This document shows, in pieces, positions 36,294-44,395 of a DNA stretch of 64,000 bases. The position numbers and the translations under genes were made by a program. The notes under the pieces are model-generated. The model searched no databases and had not been told where the DNA came from. It was given only the letters and a program-made list of their open reading frames with translations. Origin of the DNA: Pseudomonas sp. GGS8 (GTDB lineage: Bacteria > Pseudomonadota > Gammaproteobacteria > Pseudomonadales > Pseudomonadaceae); NCBI RefSeq assembly GCF_024168645.1, contig NZ_JALJWF010000001.1, forward strand, positions 6,389,501-6,453,500, written 5' to 3'. Each line of letters starts with the position of its first letter. Position 1 is the stretch's first letter.

Positions 36294-37298
36294 TCAACCT
36301 CCACTCGCTTGAAACTTCTTCCGGTAAGCCGCCGGTAGCAGGCCCACGCGCTGCCGAAAAAGCCGGCGAAACGAGTTGCCATCCTCATAACCCACTTTGT
36401 AAGTGATGCTGTCCAGAGTCATTCGTGTGGATTCGAGCAGCTGCTTTGCCTTTTCCAGACGCAGCGTTTGCAGGTAGGTCAGCGGCGTGTAACCGGTGGC
36501 TTCCTTGAAACGCCTTTTGAAGTTCCTGACGCCGAATCCGAATCGCTCGGCCATGTCATTGATCAGCAGCGGTTGATGGAAGTGATCTTCCAGCCACGCT
36601 TGAACCCGCAAGATTTCGCCATCCCCATGGTTCTTCGGCATCGACCACATGACATAGACCGATTGCTCGCTGCGTACGTTGTCGGCCAGCAAGTATTTGC
36701 CGCACTTCTGCGCCAGCTCCAGTGAAGCGAAGCGGCGGATCAGATGCAGCAACAGATCCATGGCAGCCGTCGCGCCACCGCAGGTGATCACGCGATTGTC
36801 TTCACAGAGGATCTGCGCCTCTTCCAGACAGGCTTCTGAATACCGGCGCCGAAAAAAATCGGCGAAGGCCCAGTGCGTGGTGGCACGAATGCCGTCCAGC
36901 ATTCCCGCTTCGGCGAGCATGAACGCCGCCGTACACATGGAAGCCACGACGGCACCTTGGGCGTGCTGTTGACGCAGCCACGGCCCATAACCGGGAAATG
37001 CCGGCAAGGCGTCCTTCAATGTGAAGAGAAACCCCGGGATCACCACCAGATCGGTTCGGGGGATGTCGACGATGGATCGTTCCACGCGCAGCGTTTGCCC
37101 TCCCCATGCGGCGACATTGGCGCCATCCAGTGAGGCGGCAACCACCTCAAACGGCGCGCTGGTGGTATCGGCGAACAGGTTGGCGGCACTGAGCACCTCC
37201 AACGCCAGGGTGGCGCTGGCGGCGGAGCATTGATCAGCCAGTAGCAGGGTGACGTGCATGAATGATCCGGATTGCGCTTTTCGCATGAAAAAAGTCAT
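36294..37298 (-). CDS. GlxA-type AraC regulator with DJ-1/PfpI sensor domain
   Basis: A 334-residue regulator from the ATG at 37298 (AAGGTAGG upstream). It has an N-terminal PfpI-like domain (about 14-185, elbow VASMCTAAFMLAEAG) and a C-terminal AraC double HTH (about 235-330, with FGFGVRNFKRRFKEATGYTP and the LDSITYKVGYEDGNSFRRLF signature). Relatives sense amino-acid-like compounds. It is divergent from the thioesterase gene, 67 bases away, and is its likely regulator. Confidence 0.9.
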   Translation of the reverse strand: MTFFMRKAQSGSFMHVTLLLADQCSAASATLALEVLSAANLFADTTSAPFEVVAASLDGANVAAWGGQTLRVERSIVDIPRTDLVVIPGFLFTLKDALPAFPGYGPWLRQQHAQGAVVASMCTAAFMLAEAGMLDGIRATTHWAFADFFRRRYSEACLEEAQILCEDNRVITCGGATAAMDLLLHLIRRFASLELAQKCGKYLLADNVRSEQSVYVMWSMPKNHGDGEILRVQAWLEDHFHQPLLINDMAERFGFGVRNFKRRFKEATGYTPLTYLQTLRLEKAKQLLESTRMTLDSITYKVGYEDGNSFRRLFRQRVGLLPAAYRKKFQASGG

Positions 37299-37365
37299 TT
37301 GTGCACCTACCTTATCTGATTTCTCCCCCCTAAAGTGCACCGGTCATTCAATCCTCGGCGTACTT

Positions 37366-37926
37366 ATGAATCTCTGGTTCCGACTTCTCCTCATGCTGTT
37401 CCGTCGCCCGTGGCGCAAACCGGTTGACGGCCTGGCCACCACCGTCATCCGCCTGCGCGTCTGGCCGCTCGACCTCGACCTCAACCGGCACGTCACCAAT
37501 GGCCGCTATTTCACCCTGGCCGACATAGGTCGCATGGATTTTGTGCTACGCAGCGGCGCCTTTCGAGTAGCCTTGCGCAACAAGGCCGTGCCGATCGTTG
37601 GCGATACCTGGGGCAAGTTTCGTCGTGAGCTGAAGCTGTTCGAATCGTTCGAGATTCATACCCGCATACTCGGCTGGGACGATAAATGGAGCTTTATGGA
37701 ACACCGCTTCGTGAGCAAAGGACGAGTGATTGGCGTCGTCATCATGCGGGGTCTGTTCCGCTCGGCCAAAGGCACGGTTGCACCGGTCGAGTTCGTCCGC
37801 GAGTTGGGATTGGCCGAACAGTCACCCGAGATGTCGATGTGGCTGACGGCCTGGTCGCAAAGCTGCGACGACATGAGCCGTCAGCTGCGAGGGGAAGAAG
37901 GCCTGGTTGCCCAAGCGCCCCTCTGA
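37366..37926 (+). CDS. Acyl-CoA thioesterase family protein (hotdog fold)
   Basis: A 186-residue protein with hydrophobic N-terminal helix MNLWFRLLLMLFRRPW, then the 4HBT-like core LDLDLNRHVTNGRYFTLADIGRMDFVL and IHTRILGWDDKWSFMEHRFV. Similar Pseudomonas proteins are annotated as thioesterases. It should hydrolyse a fatty acyl-CoA or acyl-ACP at the membrane. Divergent from the GlxA regulator, 67 bases apart; no operon partners downstream. Confidence 0.8.
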   Translation: MNLWFRLLLMLFRRPWRKPVDGLATTVIRLRVWPLDLDLNRHVTNGRYFTLADIGRMDFVLRSGAFRVALRNKAVPIVGDTWGKFRRELKLFESFEIHTRILGWDDKWSFMEHRFVSKGRVIGVVIMRGLFRSAKGTVAPVEFVRELGLAEQSPEMSMWLTAWSQSCDDMSRQLRGEEGLVAQAPL

Positions 37927-37940
37927 TCAAACGCAATCCC

Positions 37941-38050
37941 TTGTAGGAGCGAGCGATGCGGCGACCCGACTTGCCCGCGAAAAGGCCATCACCTTCAACA
38001 TCAATATCGCCTGCCAGACCGCTATCGCGGGCAAGCCCGCTCCCACAGGT
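37941..38050. repeat. REPIN (GCGGGCAAGCCCGCTCCCAC type)
   Basis: Left arm TTGTAGGAGCGAGCG...CTTGCCCGCGA (37941-37980) is a degraded partner. The right arm GCGGGCAAGCCCGCTCCCAC (38027-38046) is intact. The element separates the thioesterase gene from a LysR remnant. Confidence 0.75.
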
Positions 38051-38098
38051 TCCGCGCCTGACTGACTGGCATTGCGCTTCAGGGTTTGTTTCTAACAG

Positions 38099-38197
38099 TT
38101 GCACCTGTCGGCGCGAGTGCGCAGCCTGATCGACTTTCTGGGCGAGCGCTTCAAGCACATCGATCATCTGGAAGAACCGCAATCTGTGCTCGACTGA
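38099..38197 (+). pseudogene. C-terminal fragment of a LysR-family regulator gene
   Basis: Thirty-two codons ending in TGA at 38195-38197 read LSARVRSLIDFLGERF, then KHIDHLEEPQSVLD. ARVRSLIDFLGERF is the standard end of the LysR effector domain. Nothing of the rest of the gene remains; the fragment begins 49 bases after a REPIN, which probably marks the deletion edge. Confidence 0.7.
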
Positions 38198-38203
38198 ACA
38201 GAG

Positions 38204-38605
38204 CTACGACAGATTGAGCGCCACGGCGGCGCGAATCAGCGCCTTCAAGGCTGTCTCATCAATGCTGTCGCCCTCATGAATATCGATGGCGCGCCGGGTG
38301 TTGCCATCAAGGCTGGCGTTGAACAGTCCTGAAGGGTCTTCCAGCGAGGCGCCTTTGGCGAACGTCATCTTTACGGCATTCTTGTACGTCTCGCCGGTGC
38401 AGAGGATGCCGGCATGGGACCACACCGGAACGCCCCGCCACTTCAGTTCCTCGACCACGTCGGGGTCGGCCTGCTTGATGAGCGTTCGAACCCGGGCGAG
38501 CGTCTCGCCCCGCCAATCATCCAGCGCCTTGATTTTCGCCTCGATCAGCGCAGAGGCAGAGCTTTGCCCCTCAGTTTCCGTTGAACCGGCCGTCCCCTTG
38601 CTCAT
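38204..38605 (-). CDS. DUF1801 / YdhG-like family protein
   Basis: A 133-residue protein with the DUF1801 pattern LDDWRGETLARVRTLIKQADPDVVEELKWRG, then VPVWSHAGILCTGETYKNAVKMTF and a C-terminal ETALKALIRAAV. Structures of the family suggest an iron-citrate-carrier-like (frataxin-like) fold, but function is unproved. It lies next to a GST gene on the same strand with 61 bases between. Possibly cotranscribed. Confidence 0.85.
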   Translation of the reverse strand: MSKGTAGSTETEGQSSASALIEAKIKALDDWRGETLARVRTLIKQADPDVVEELKWRGVPVWSHAGILCTGETYKNAVKMTFAKGASLEDPSGLFNASLDGNTRRAIDIHEGDSIDETALKALIRAAVALNLS

Positions 38606-38666
38606 GGTGGTTATCCCTCCTCATGATGATTGTCGTTCACCCGCCTCTTGAGTATCGCTGACTGGA

Positions 38667-39299
38667 CTACAACGCAGGGCGTTGCAGTTTGACCCACTCC
38701 TGAACGGTAGGTCGCAGCCATTGGCGCTGTGCGTATTCAACCAACGCCGGTGGCACGGAGTCACCATTGAGGATCAGCCGGTTGAGCATCAAGGCCAGAT
38801 CCACATCAGCGATAGACCATTGCCCGAACAGGTACTCGGGGCTGTCAGCCAGCAACGCTTGTGCGGCGCCGAACAACTTGCGCTTCGCCGCCTCGGCCGC
38901 CGGCGACAGAGGCTCCGACTTGAGGCCATAAAACACCACCAGTGTGGACCGCTCCTGCCGAATGGGCAGCAGGTCACTGCGCAGCCATGCCTGGACTTGC
39001 CGTGCCTTCGCACGCAGCTTCAAGTCTTGCGGGTAAACCGGCGTCTGCGGGAAAACGTCTTCCAGGTATTCGGTGATCGCCGACGATTCAGACAAAGCGA
39101 AGTCGCCGTGCATGAGGGTTGGTACACGCTGGGTCAGTGAGAGGCTGGCATAGTCCGCCGCCTGGTTTTCGGCCGTTTCGAGGTTGAGCGGGCTCATCTC
39201 GAATTCGATGCCTTTTTCGCGAAGTACCACGAAGGCCGACATGGCATAGGGGCTGGTGAATTGAGCGTCAACGTATAGACGCAGGCGGGCATTGTTCAT
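38667..39299 (-). CDS. yfcF: Glutathione S-transferase, YfcF type
   Basis: A 210-residue GST with a thioredoxin-like N-terminal domain (DAQFTSPYAMSAFVVLREKG; RVPTLMHGDFALSESSAI) and an all-helical C-terminal domain (QVQAWLRSDLLPIRQERST, LFGQWSIADVDLALMLNRLIL). The match in length and motif spacing to E. coli YfcF is close, and that enzyme has glutathione peroxidase activity and protects from oxidative stress. Stands ahead of the DUF1801 gene on the same strand. Confidence 0.88.
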   Translation of the reverse strand: MNNARLRLYVDAQFTSPYAMSAFVVLREKGIEFEMSPLNLETAENQAADYASLSLTQRVPTLMHGDFALSESSAITEYLEDVFPQTPVYPQDLKLRAKARQVQAWLRSDLLPIRQERSTLVVFYGLKSEPLSPAAEAAKRKLFGAAQALLADSPEYLFGQWSIADVDLALMLNRLILNGDSVPPALVEYAQRQWLRPTVQEWVKLQRPAL

Positions 39300-39499
39300 G
39301 GGTGATCTCCATATGCTTGAGCAGACACCCTACGAGATCCATAGCGATAAATGAAATGGATGATTTTTATGGGCACATTCCTCGGCGGAATACTTGATTC
39401 GCCGATGGACCGCCCTCTATTAATGGGGCGTTTGTCTTCAAATCGCCGATGGGTGCATCCTGTGTACTCACGAAAGGGAAAAACAAGGACGTAACAACA

Positions 39500-40063
39500 G
39501 TGGACAAGGAAATCATCTTGATGCGTCATGGCCAGCCAAATCTGGCCGTGCAAGACAAAGTTTCAGCGCGCGATATGAAACGCTGGATCGAGCAATACGA
39601 CCTATCAGAAGTCATCGACCAACCCGCCCCGCAGGCGAGTGTGGCGCTGGCGCTTACCGCCAGAACGATCGTGTCGAGCAGTGCGCCCCGGGCGCTGACG
39701 TCTGTTCGAGCGCTAGGCCTTCAAGCCAGCCTTGTCGATGATATTTTCTGCGAAGCGCAACTCCCCCATGGACGATGGACACTGCCGCGCCTTTCACCGT
39801 TTACGTGGGCATTTATTCTTCGTGTTTTATGGTTGTGCGGTTTCTCGGGGAAGGTCGAGTCTGCCAGTAAGGCCAGAATGCGGGCCAATACGGCAGCTCA
39901 ACGACTGCAATCCCTTGCCGACGAAGGACCCGTTCTACTGCTCGGTCATGGACTGATGAATCGAATGATTGCCAAGCACTTGGAAGCTACCGGATGGACT
40001 CGCCATATAAGCAATGGCAATCGGTACTGGAGCGCGACAGCCTATCGAATGAGTCAGCGTTAA
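39500..40063 (+). CDS. Histidine phosphatase superfamily protein
   Basis: A 187-residue protein with a GTG start at 39500 and AAGGA upstream. The catalytic RHG motif is in EIILMRHGQPNL, the second conserved arginine in SSSAPRALTSV, and the late histidine in VLLLGHGLMNRMIAKHLE. Members remove or move phosphate from sugars, proteins or small signals. A hydrophobic stretch (LSPFTWAFILRVLWLCGF) in the middle is uncommon and may bind membrane. Substrate unknown. Confidence 0.82.
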   Translation: MDKEIILMRHGQPNLAVQDKVSARDMKRWIEQYDLSEVIDQPAPQASVALALTARTIVSSSAPRALTSVRALGLQASLVDDIFCEAQLPHGRWTLPRLSPFTWAFILRVLWLCGFSGKVESASKARMRANTAAQRLQSLADEGPVLLLGHGLMNRMIAKHLEATGWTRHISNGNRYWSATAYRMSQR

Positions 40064-40160
40064 GGCACGACGACAGCCCACAGACTGAATCCCGTCGCCC
40101 TGGCTGGTGGTCAAATAGGAGCTAATATTCATCTGTATTCCTCTGCAAAGGACTGCAACC

Positions 40161-40418
40161 ATGAGCCGGCTCGAGTTACTGACCAAATGGAATCGCATGA
40201 TCATACGGTTGCAGATCGAGCACGAAATCAGTGCCCGGGATTTCGAGAAATTCAGCTGGAAGCTGGGCATCCCTTGCGTGGTGCTGTCGGCGGTCGTCAG
40301 CGCCAGCGTCTTCGGCTCTATCAGTGACGCATCGCCCGTATGGCTCCAATATGCAGCCGGTATCCTGTCACTGCTGACCTTGGTGTTGAGCTCGGTTCAG
40401 ACATCCCGGCTCGGATAA
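40161..40418 (+). CDS. Truncated SLATT-domain protein
   Basis: An 85-residue protein with a leading soluble segment (LLTKWNRMIIRLQIEHEISARDF) and two hydrophobic helices (about 35-52 and 60-78). It matches the SLATT family used as pore-forming effectors in nucleotide-activated defence systems. LGIPCVVLSAVVSASVFGS and WLQYAAGILSLLTLVLSSVQT are the signature helices. A full SLATT protein goes on for 60 or more residues after the second helix, but this one stops at TSRLG. It is probably a decayed or trimmed gene. No nucleotide cyclase gene lies nearby. Confidence 0.6.
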   Translation: MSRLELLTKWNRMIIRLQIEHEISARDFEKFSWKLGIPCVVLSAVVSASVFGSISDASPVWLQYAAGILSLLTLVLSSVQTSRLG

Positions 40419-40451
40419 AGATCGCAGACTTCATGAGAGGAGGCGCTCGAG

Positions 40452-40937
40452 ATGCAGCTCATCGCGCTGAAAATCGATAAGCCGGAAGCGACGAACTTCA
40501 TTTTGGGTCAGACGCACTTCGTCAAATCCGTTGAAGACCTCCACGAAGCGTTGATAAACGCCGTGCCAGGTATCCAGTTTGGCGTGGCTTTTTGTGAAGC
40601 CTCCGGCAAATGCCTGGTGCGATGGTCTGGCACCGACACCGCCATGATCGAGCTTGCCCAGAAAAACGCGCAAGCCATTGGCGCCGGCCATAGCTTCATC
40701 ATTTTCCTCGGAGACGGTTTCTATCCGCTGAATGTGTTGAACGCCGTCAAAATGGTGCCAGAGGTGTGCCGTATTTTTTGTGCGACCGCCAATCCAACCG
40801 AAGTGATTCTCGCGGAGACAGAACAGGGGCGCGCGATCCTGGGCGTCGTGGATGGCTTCTGTGCCAATGGCATTGAAGGCGACGAAGACATCCTGTGGCG
40901 CAGGAATCTGTTGCGGCAGATCGGCTACAAGCTGTGA
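40452..40937 (+). CDS. Adenosine-specific kinase family (DUF355) protein
   Basis: A 161-residue protein of the Ado-specific kinase family (PF04008), known from Archaea and some bacteria. It starts QLIALKIDKPEATNFILGQTHF and contains GIQFGVAFCEASGKCLVRWSG, SFIIFLGDGFYPLNVLNAV and CRIFCATANPTEVILAE. The archaeal protein's crystal structure gave the name; activity in bacteria is not firmly shown. It follows the SLATT fragment by 34 bases on the same strand. Confidence 0.88.
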   Translation: MQLIALKIDKPEATNFILGQTHFVKSVEDLHEALINAVPGIQFGVAFCEASGKCLVRWSGTDTAMIELAQKNAQAIGAGHSFIIFLGDGFYPLNVLNAVKMVPEVCRIFCATANPTEVILAETEQGRAILGVVDGFCANGIEGDEDILWRRNLLRQIGYKL

Positions 40938-40985
40938 AACACGTTTCGCTGCTGAGCTAACGATGGGCTGCCGCCGTCGACAACC

Positions 40986-41807
40986 TCACCTGCCTGAATT
41001 CTGCACAAGTTGCTCAACGAAGAACTCCACATGCCCTCTCGGATGAGTCGGCAATGGCCAGGAGTCGACGTTGTGAGCAAGTGCCTGGAAAGCTTGAGCA
41101 CACCTGGAACGAGGGAAGGCTTCCAATACTGCACGCCCCTTCTGCACAGCTTTGTGCGCACTTTCGTCGTTCGGCACCGCGCCAACGTATTGCAACGAGA
41201 CATCCAGGAACATTTCGGTAATCTTTTCCAGCTTGGCAAACAGATTGCGGCCTTCCGCCGGACTGCCCGTCATGTTGGCCAGCACGCGAAAACGGTGCAG
41301 ACCGTAGCTCAGGTTGAGCAATTTGATCAGCCCGTAGGCGCCGCTGATCGAGGTGGGTTCATCGCACACCACCACCATCACTTCCTGCGCTGCGCGGATG
41401 AAATTGATCACCGAGCCACCGATACCGGCGGCTGTATCGATGATCAGTACATCCAGTTTGTCGCCGATATCGCTAAAGGAGTGGATCAGCGCACGGTATT
41501 GCGCAGGTTCCAGATGAATCATGCTCTGCAAACCGGAAGCGGCCGGAGCCACTCGAATGCCTCCAGGCCCCGGCACCAGCGCCTCGGACAATTCGCAACG
41601 CCCTTCAATAACATCGGCCAGCGTGTAGCGCGGGGACAGCCCTAACAGAATATCGATATTGGCCAGGCCAAGATCAGCATCCAGCAGTACGACGCGCCGC
41701 CCCATTTTCGCCAATGCCAACGAAAGGTTAACCGCCACCGTGGTCTTGCCCACGCCACCCTTGCCGCCGGTCACAGCGATAACTTGCACGCAATGCTCAT
41801 CATCCAT
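40986..41807 (-). CDS. FleN-like MinD/ParA-family ATPase, orphan
   Basis: A 273-residue deviant-Walker P-loop ATPase from the ATG at 41807 (AAGGGA upstream). It has VTGGKGGVGKTTVAVNLSLAL (signature lysine and Walker A), VVLLDADLGLANIDILLG and VLIIDTAAGIGGSVINF. Over the full length it resembles Pseudomonas FleN, which limits flagellar number by binding FleQ, and it shares the C-terminal PRGHVEFFVEQLVQ. No flagellar gene is near, so it is a second copy that may regulate FleQ or another bEBP, or place a different structure. Confidence 0.85.
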   Translation of the reverse strand: MDDEHCVQVIAVTGGKGGVGKTTVAVNLSLALAKMGRRVVLLDADLGLANIDILLGLSPRYTLADVIEGRCELSEALVPGPGGIRVAPAASGLQSMIHLEPAQYRALIHSFSDIGDKLDVLIIDTAAGIGGSVINFIRAAQEVMVVVCDEPTSISGAYGLIKLLNLSYGLHRFRVLANMTGSPAEGRNLFAKLEKITEMFLDVSLQYVGAVPNDESAHKAVQKGRAVLEAFPRSRCAQAFQALAHNVDSWPLPTHPRGHVEFFVEQLVQNSGR

Positions 41808-41978
41808 TTTGTCTTTCCCTTCCTTGCGCATCGTGTGCCAGTAAGTAATGGCACTCTCCAGATGCCGCAAGAATAGCTGAAAAGCACGAAATAGCAGCCT
41901 TATCTCCCGACGAGAGGCATTTAGCCACCCTCCATTGAATCGTTTCAATAAAAAGGCCGACAACAACCACCGAAGCGT

Positions 41979-42353
41979 CTAAATCCAGACATCATTGATT
42001 GCGGTTCTTTCTCCGTCCTGATCGCCGGTATTGAGCACACCGCGCGGCTCGATCAGCAACAGCTTCACCTCGCGTTCAGCGTAAGGCTTGTGTTCGACGC
42101 CCTTGGGGACGACGTACATTTCTCCCTGCCCAACCACGATGGCACCCTCCCGAAGATCGATGCGAAGCTCACCGTCAAGGACGATGAAGGCTTCATCGGT
42201 ATCGGCATGGGAATGCCAGACAAAGTCGCCTTCGATTTTCACCACCTTGAACTGATAGTCGTTCATTTCGGCAATGACCTTGGGCGCCCATTGCTCGCTG
42301 AACAACGCAAATTTATCGGCAAAGTTAATCGTGGTGCAGGCCTTGGAATTCAT
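41979..42353 (-). CDS. Cupin-domain protein
   Basis: A 124-residue single-domain cupin. Motif 1 reads GDFVWHSHADTDEAFIVLDGEL with the two histidines and glutamate of the metal site, and motif 2 is GEMYVVPKGVEHKPYAE with the last histidine. Members range from isomerases to dioxygenases. A weak leader precedes the start. Preceded by an AraC-family gene on the same strand that may control it. Confidence 0.88.
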   Translation of the reverse strand: MNSKACTTINFADKFALFSEQWAPKVIAEMNDYQFKVVKIEGDFVWHSHADTDEAFIVLDGELRIDLREGAIVVGQGEMYVVPKGVEHKPYAEREVKLLLIEPRGVLNTGDQDGERTAINDVWI

Positions 42354-42449
42354 TTAAGTCACCCTCACTGGACAAGATATCGAGCCCTGACTCTAGGGAT
42401 GACCTAACGCTGCGTATTGCATGATTGTGCAAGTTGGCCGGGACCATTC

Positions 42450-43262
42450 TCAGCCAAGGCCCAACCTCTTCAGCCACCGGCCAGGGGAGACGCCGTAGGT
42501 CTGGACGAATTGACGCGTCATGTGGCTTTGATCGAAAAAACCTGCGAATACGGCCGCCTCTGCCATCGAGTGGCCGCCGAACATCAATGCTCTTGCCAGA
42601 TCGAGCCGGCGTTGAGTCATGTACCGATAGGGGCTGGTGCCGTACAGCGCCCGAAAATCACGGCTCAGGCTCCAGCGGTCTCGACCACTCGCCAGGGATA
42701 ATTCATCCAGGGTAATGACTCGATCCAGCGAGTCATGAATCAGCGCACGCGCGCGCTCGGCCGCTGCAAAATCAAACGACTTGCGTCGCCCACGCTGACC
42801 AGAGAGCGCATCCAGCGCTTGTGCGAGATCGTAAATGGCATCGTCTTCTTCCAGGGGCTCGATGCAAGCGTCGAGATTTTGCAGCAGCACCTGGGTGGCG
42901 GCAAAAAGCCGTGGGTCGCTCGATAAGCCCCCCTCGATGAAGGGCAAGGGTTTGCCGTCCAGCACCTGCTGAATCAAGGCCGGTTCGATGTAGATCATCC
43001 GGTAATGAAAGCCCGCTTCGGTACCGGCCTCACCGTCATGCACCTCGTCCGGGTGCAAGACGATGGTTTTCCCGGGCAGACCGTGGCGCTGGGATTTGCG
43101 GTACTGGAAACTTTGTACACCCGACAGCGTCCGCCCGATGGCGTAAGTGTCGTGACGATGTGGCGTAAAGCCATGGCCACCAAAAAAGGCTTCGATGCGC
43201 TCCATCTTCAGCGGCTGCGCCGAACACTTGACCCAGTCCTTGTCGCCCTTGGTGTTAGTCAT
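42450..43262 (-). CDS. AraC-family regulator with cupin-type sensor
   Basis: A 270-residue regulator starting at 43262. The N-terminal AraC_binding domain (about 20-150) begins GFTPHRHDTYAIGRTLSGVQSF and has HPDEVHDGEAGTEAGF. The C-terminal HTH pair (about 165-268) has ITLDELSLASGRDRWSLSRDFRALYGTSPYRYM and AAVFAGFFDQSHMTRQFVQTYG. Upstream of, and on the same strand as, the cupin gene. The effector is unknown. Confidence 0.9.
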   Translation of the reverse strand: MTNTKGDKDWVKCSAQPLKMERIEAFFGGHGFTPHRHDTYAIGRTLSGVQSFQYRKSQRHGLPGKTIVLHPDEVHDGEAGTEAGFHYRMIYIEPALIQQVLDGKPLPFIEGGLSSDPRLFAATQVLLQNLDACIEPLEEDDAIYDLAQALDALSGQRGRRKSFDFAAAERARALIHDSLDRVITLDELSLASGRDRWSLSRDFRALYGTSPYRYMTQRRLDLARALMFGGHSMAEAAVFAGFFDQSHMTRQFVQTYGVSPGRWLKRLGLG

Positions 43263-43510
43263 GTCCCGATACCGCCCGAATGATGTCAGTACGTTACCAG
43301 TGCGAACGTCTGCTGTCCCAGGCTCGTGACCCGCCTGAATCAACCCTCTTGGCGGCGCCACCAAATTTGTCCGTTGCCCTCGTGAACCAGTTTTGAGACC
43401 CGCAGTCATAGCCGTGCCGTAAAAGAAGCTCGCCCAACGAAGCGCTCGTGCGGTTGTTGTTCATCTTTATCCCACCCTTATCGTCGTAAACTCATCAGAG
43501 CTGTCTGTTC

Positions 43511-44371
43511 ATGCGCCCAACCGTCCGCTGCCGCCGCTTTATCCCGCTGTGCCTGATGCCTTTATTTGCGCTGTTCGCCAGCCCCGCCCCTGCCAGCGGG
43601 GAGCGGCAACTGGTGGAAGTCATCAACGATTACCGCGCCGATCCCGACCGCTGCGCGGGGCGTGCGGTCAAGCCGTTGCGGCCGTTGTCGCTGAAATCGG
43701 ACCTGTCCTTGCCGATCGGCTATGGCGGTGGTTTGCGGGATGGTTTGAAGGCTAACGGCTATCAGGCGGTGACAGTGCGGACCATCCGCCTGGTCGGCGC
43801 GCAAGACGCCGATGAGGCGTTCGACATGCTTCAGAGCGACTACTGCGGGGCACTGCTCGATACTCAATACGCCGACATCGGCGTTACTCGCGCCCGCAGC
43901 GAATGGCGGGTGGTGCTGGCGCAACCGGTGCTCGATGGGCGTATCGGCGATTCGCGCGCTGCGGGCAAGACGTTGCTGGCACAGGTCAACGCAGCACGGG
44001 CCAGGCCACGCATGTGTGGGCGCCAACGCTTCGCAGCCGCACGGCCATTAACCTGGAACGCCGCCCTGGGCGCCGCCGCGCAAGGCCACAGCAAGGCAAT
44101 GGCCTACGGCAACTATTTCGCCCACCAGGACCCCGACGGTGATATGCCAGCGGATCGCGCCAGAGCCGCCGGTTACCGCGGCCGGCAGATCGGCGAGAAC
44201 ATCGCCGCCGGGCAAGGCTCACCCAGCCAGGCGATGGCCGGCTGGCTGGCCAGCCCCGGGCACTGCGCCAACCTGATGAATCCGATGTTTACCCAGGTCG
44301 GCGCGGCGTATGCCGCCGAGTCGCGCAGCAACAAAGGGGTGTATTGGACGATGCTGTTTGGCGCGCCTTGA
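43511..44371 (+). CDS. CAP/SCP-domain secreted protein
   Basis: A 286-residue exported protein: a signal peptide (about 1-29), an N-terminal region of about 120 residues with no family I recognise (SLKSDLSLPIGYGGGLRDGLKA), then a CAP domain (about 150-285). The latter shows QGHSKAMAYGNYFAHQDPDG, GENIAAGQGSPSQAMAGWLASPGHCANLMNP and the end FTQVGAAYA. CAP proteins are secreted and bind or cut varied targets. Single gene. The two-part layout is unusual; the N-terminal half could be a degenerate CAP repeat. Confidence 0.85.
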   Translation: MRPTVRCRRFIPLCLMPLFALFASPAPASGERQLVEVINDYRADPDRCAGRAVKPLRPLSLKSDLSLPIGYGGGLRDGLKANGYQAVTVRTIRLVGAQDADEAFDMLQSDYCGALLDTQYADIGVTRARSEWRVVLAQPVLDGRIGDSRAAGKTLLAQVNAARARPRMCGRQRFAAARPLTWNAALGAAAQGHSKAMAYGNYFAHQDPDGDMPADRARAAGYRGRQIGENIAAGQGSPSQAMAGWLASPGHCANLMNPMFTQVGAAYAAESRSNKGVYWTMLFGAP

Positions 44372-44395
44372 AGTGAGACCTGCTGTAGAACAGGG

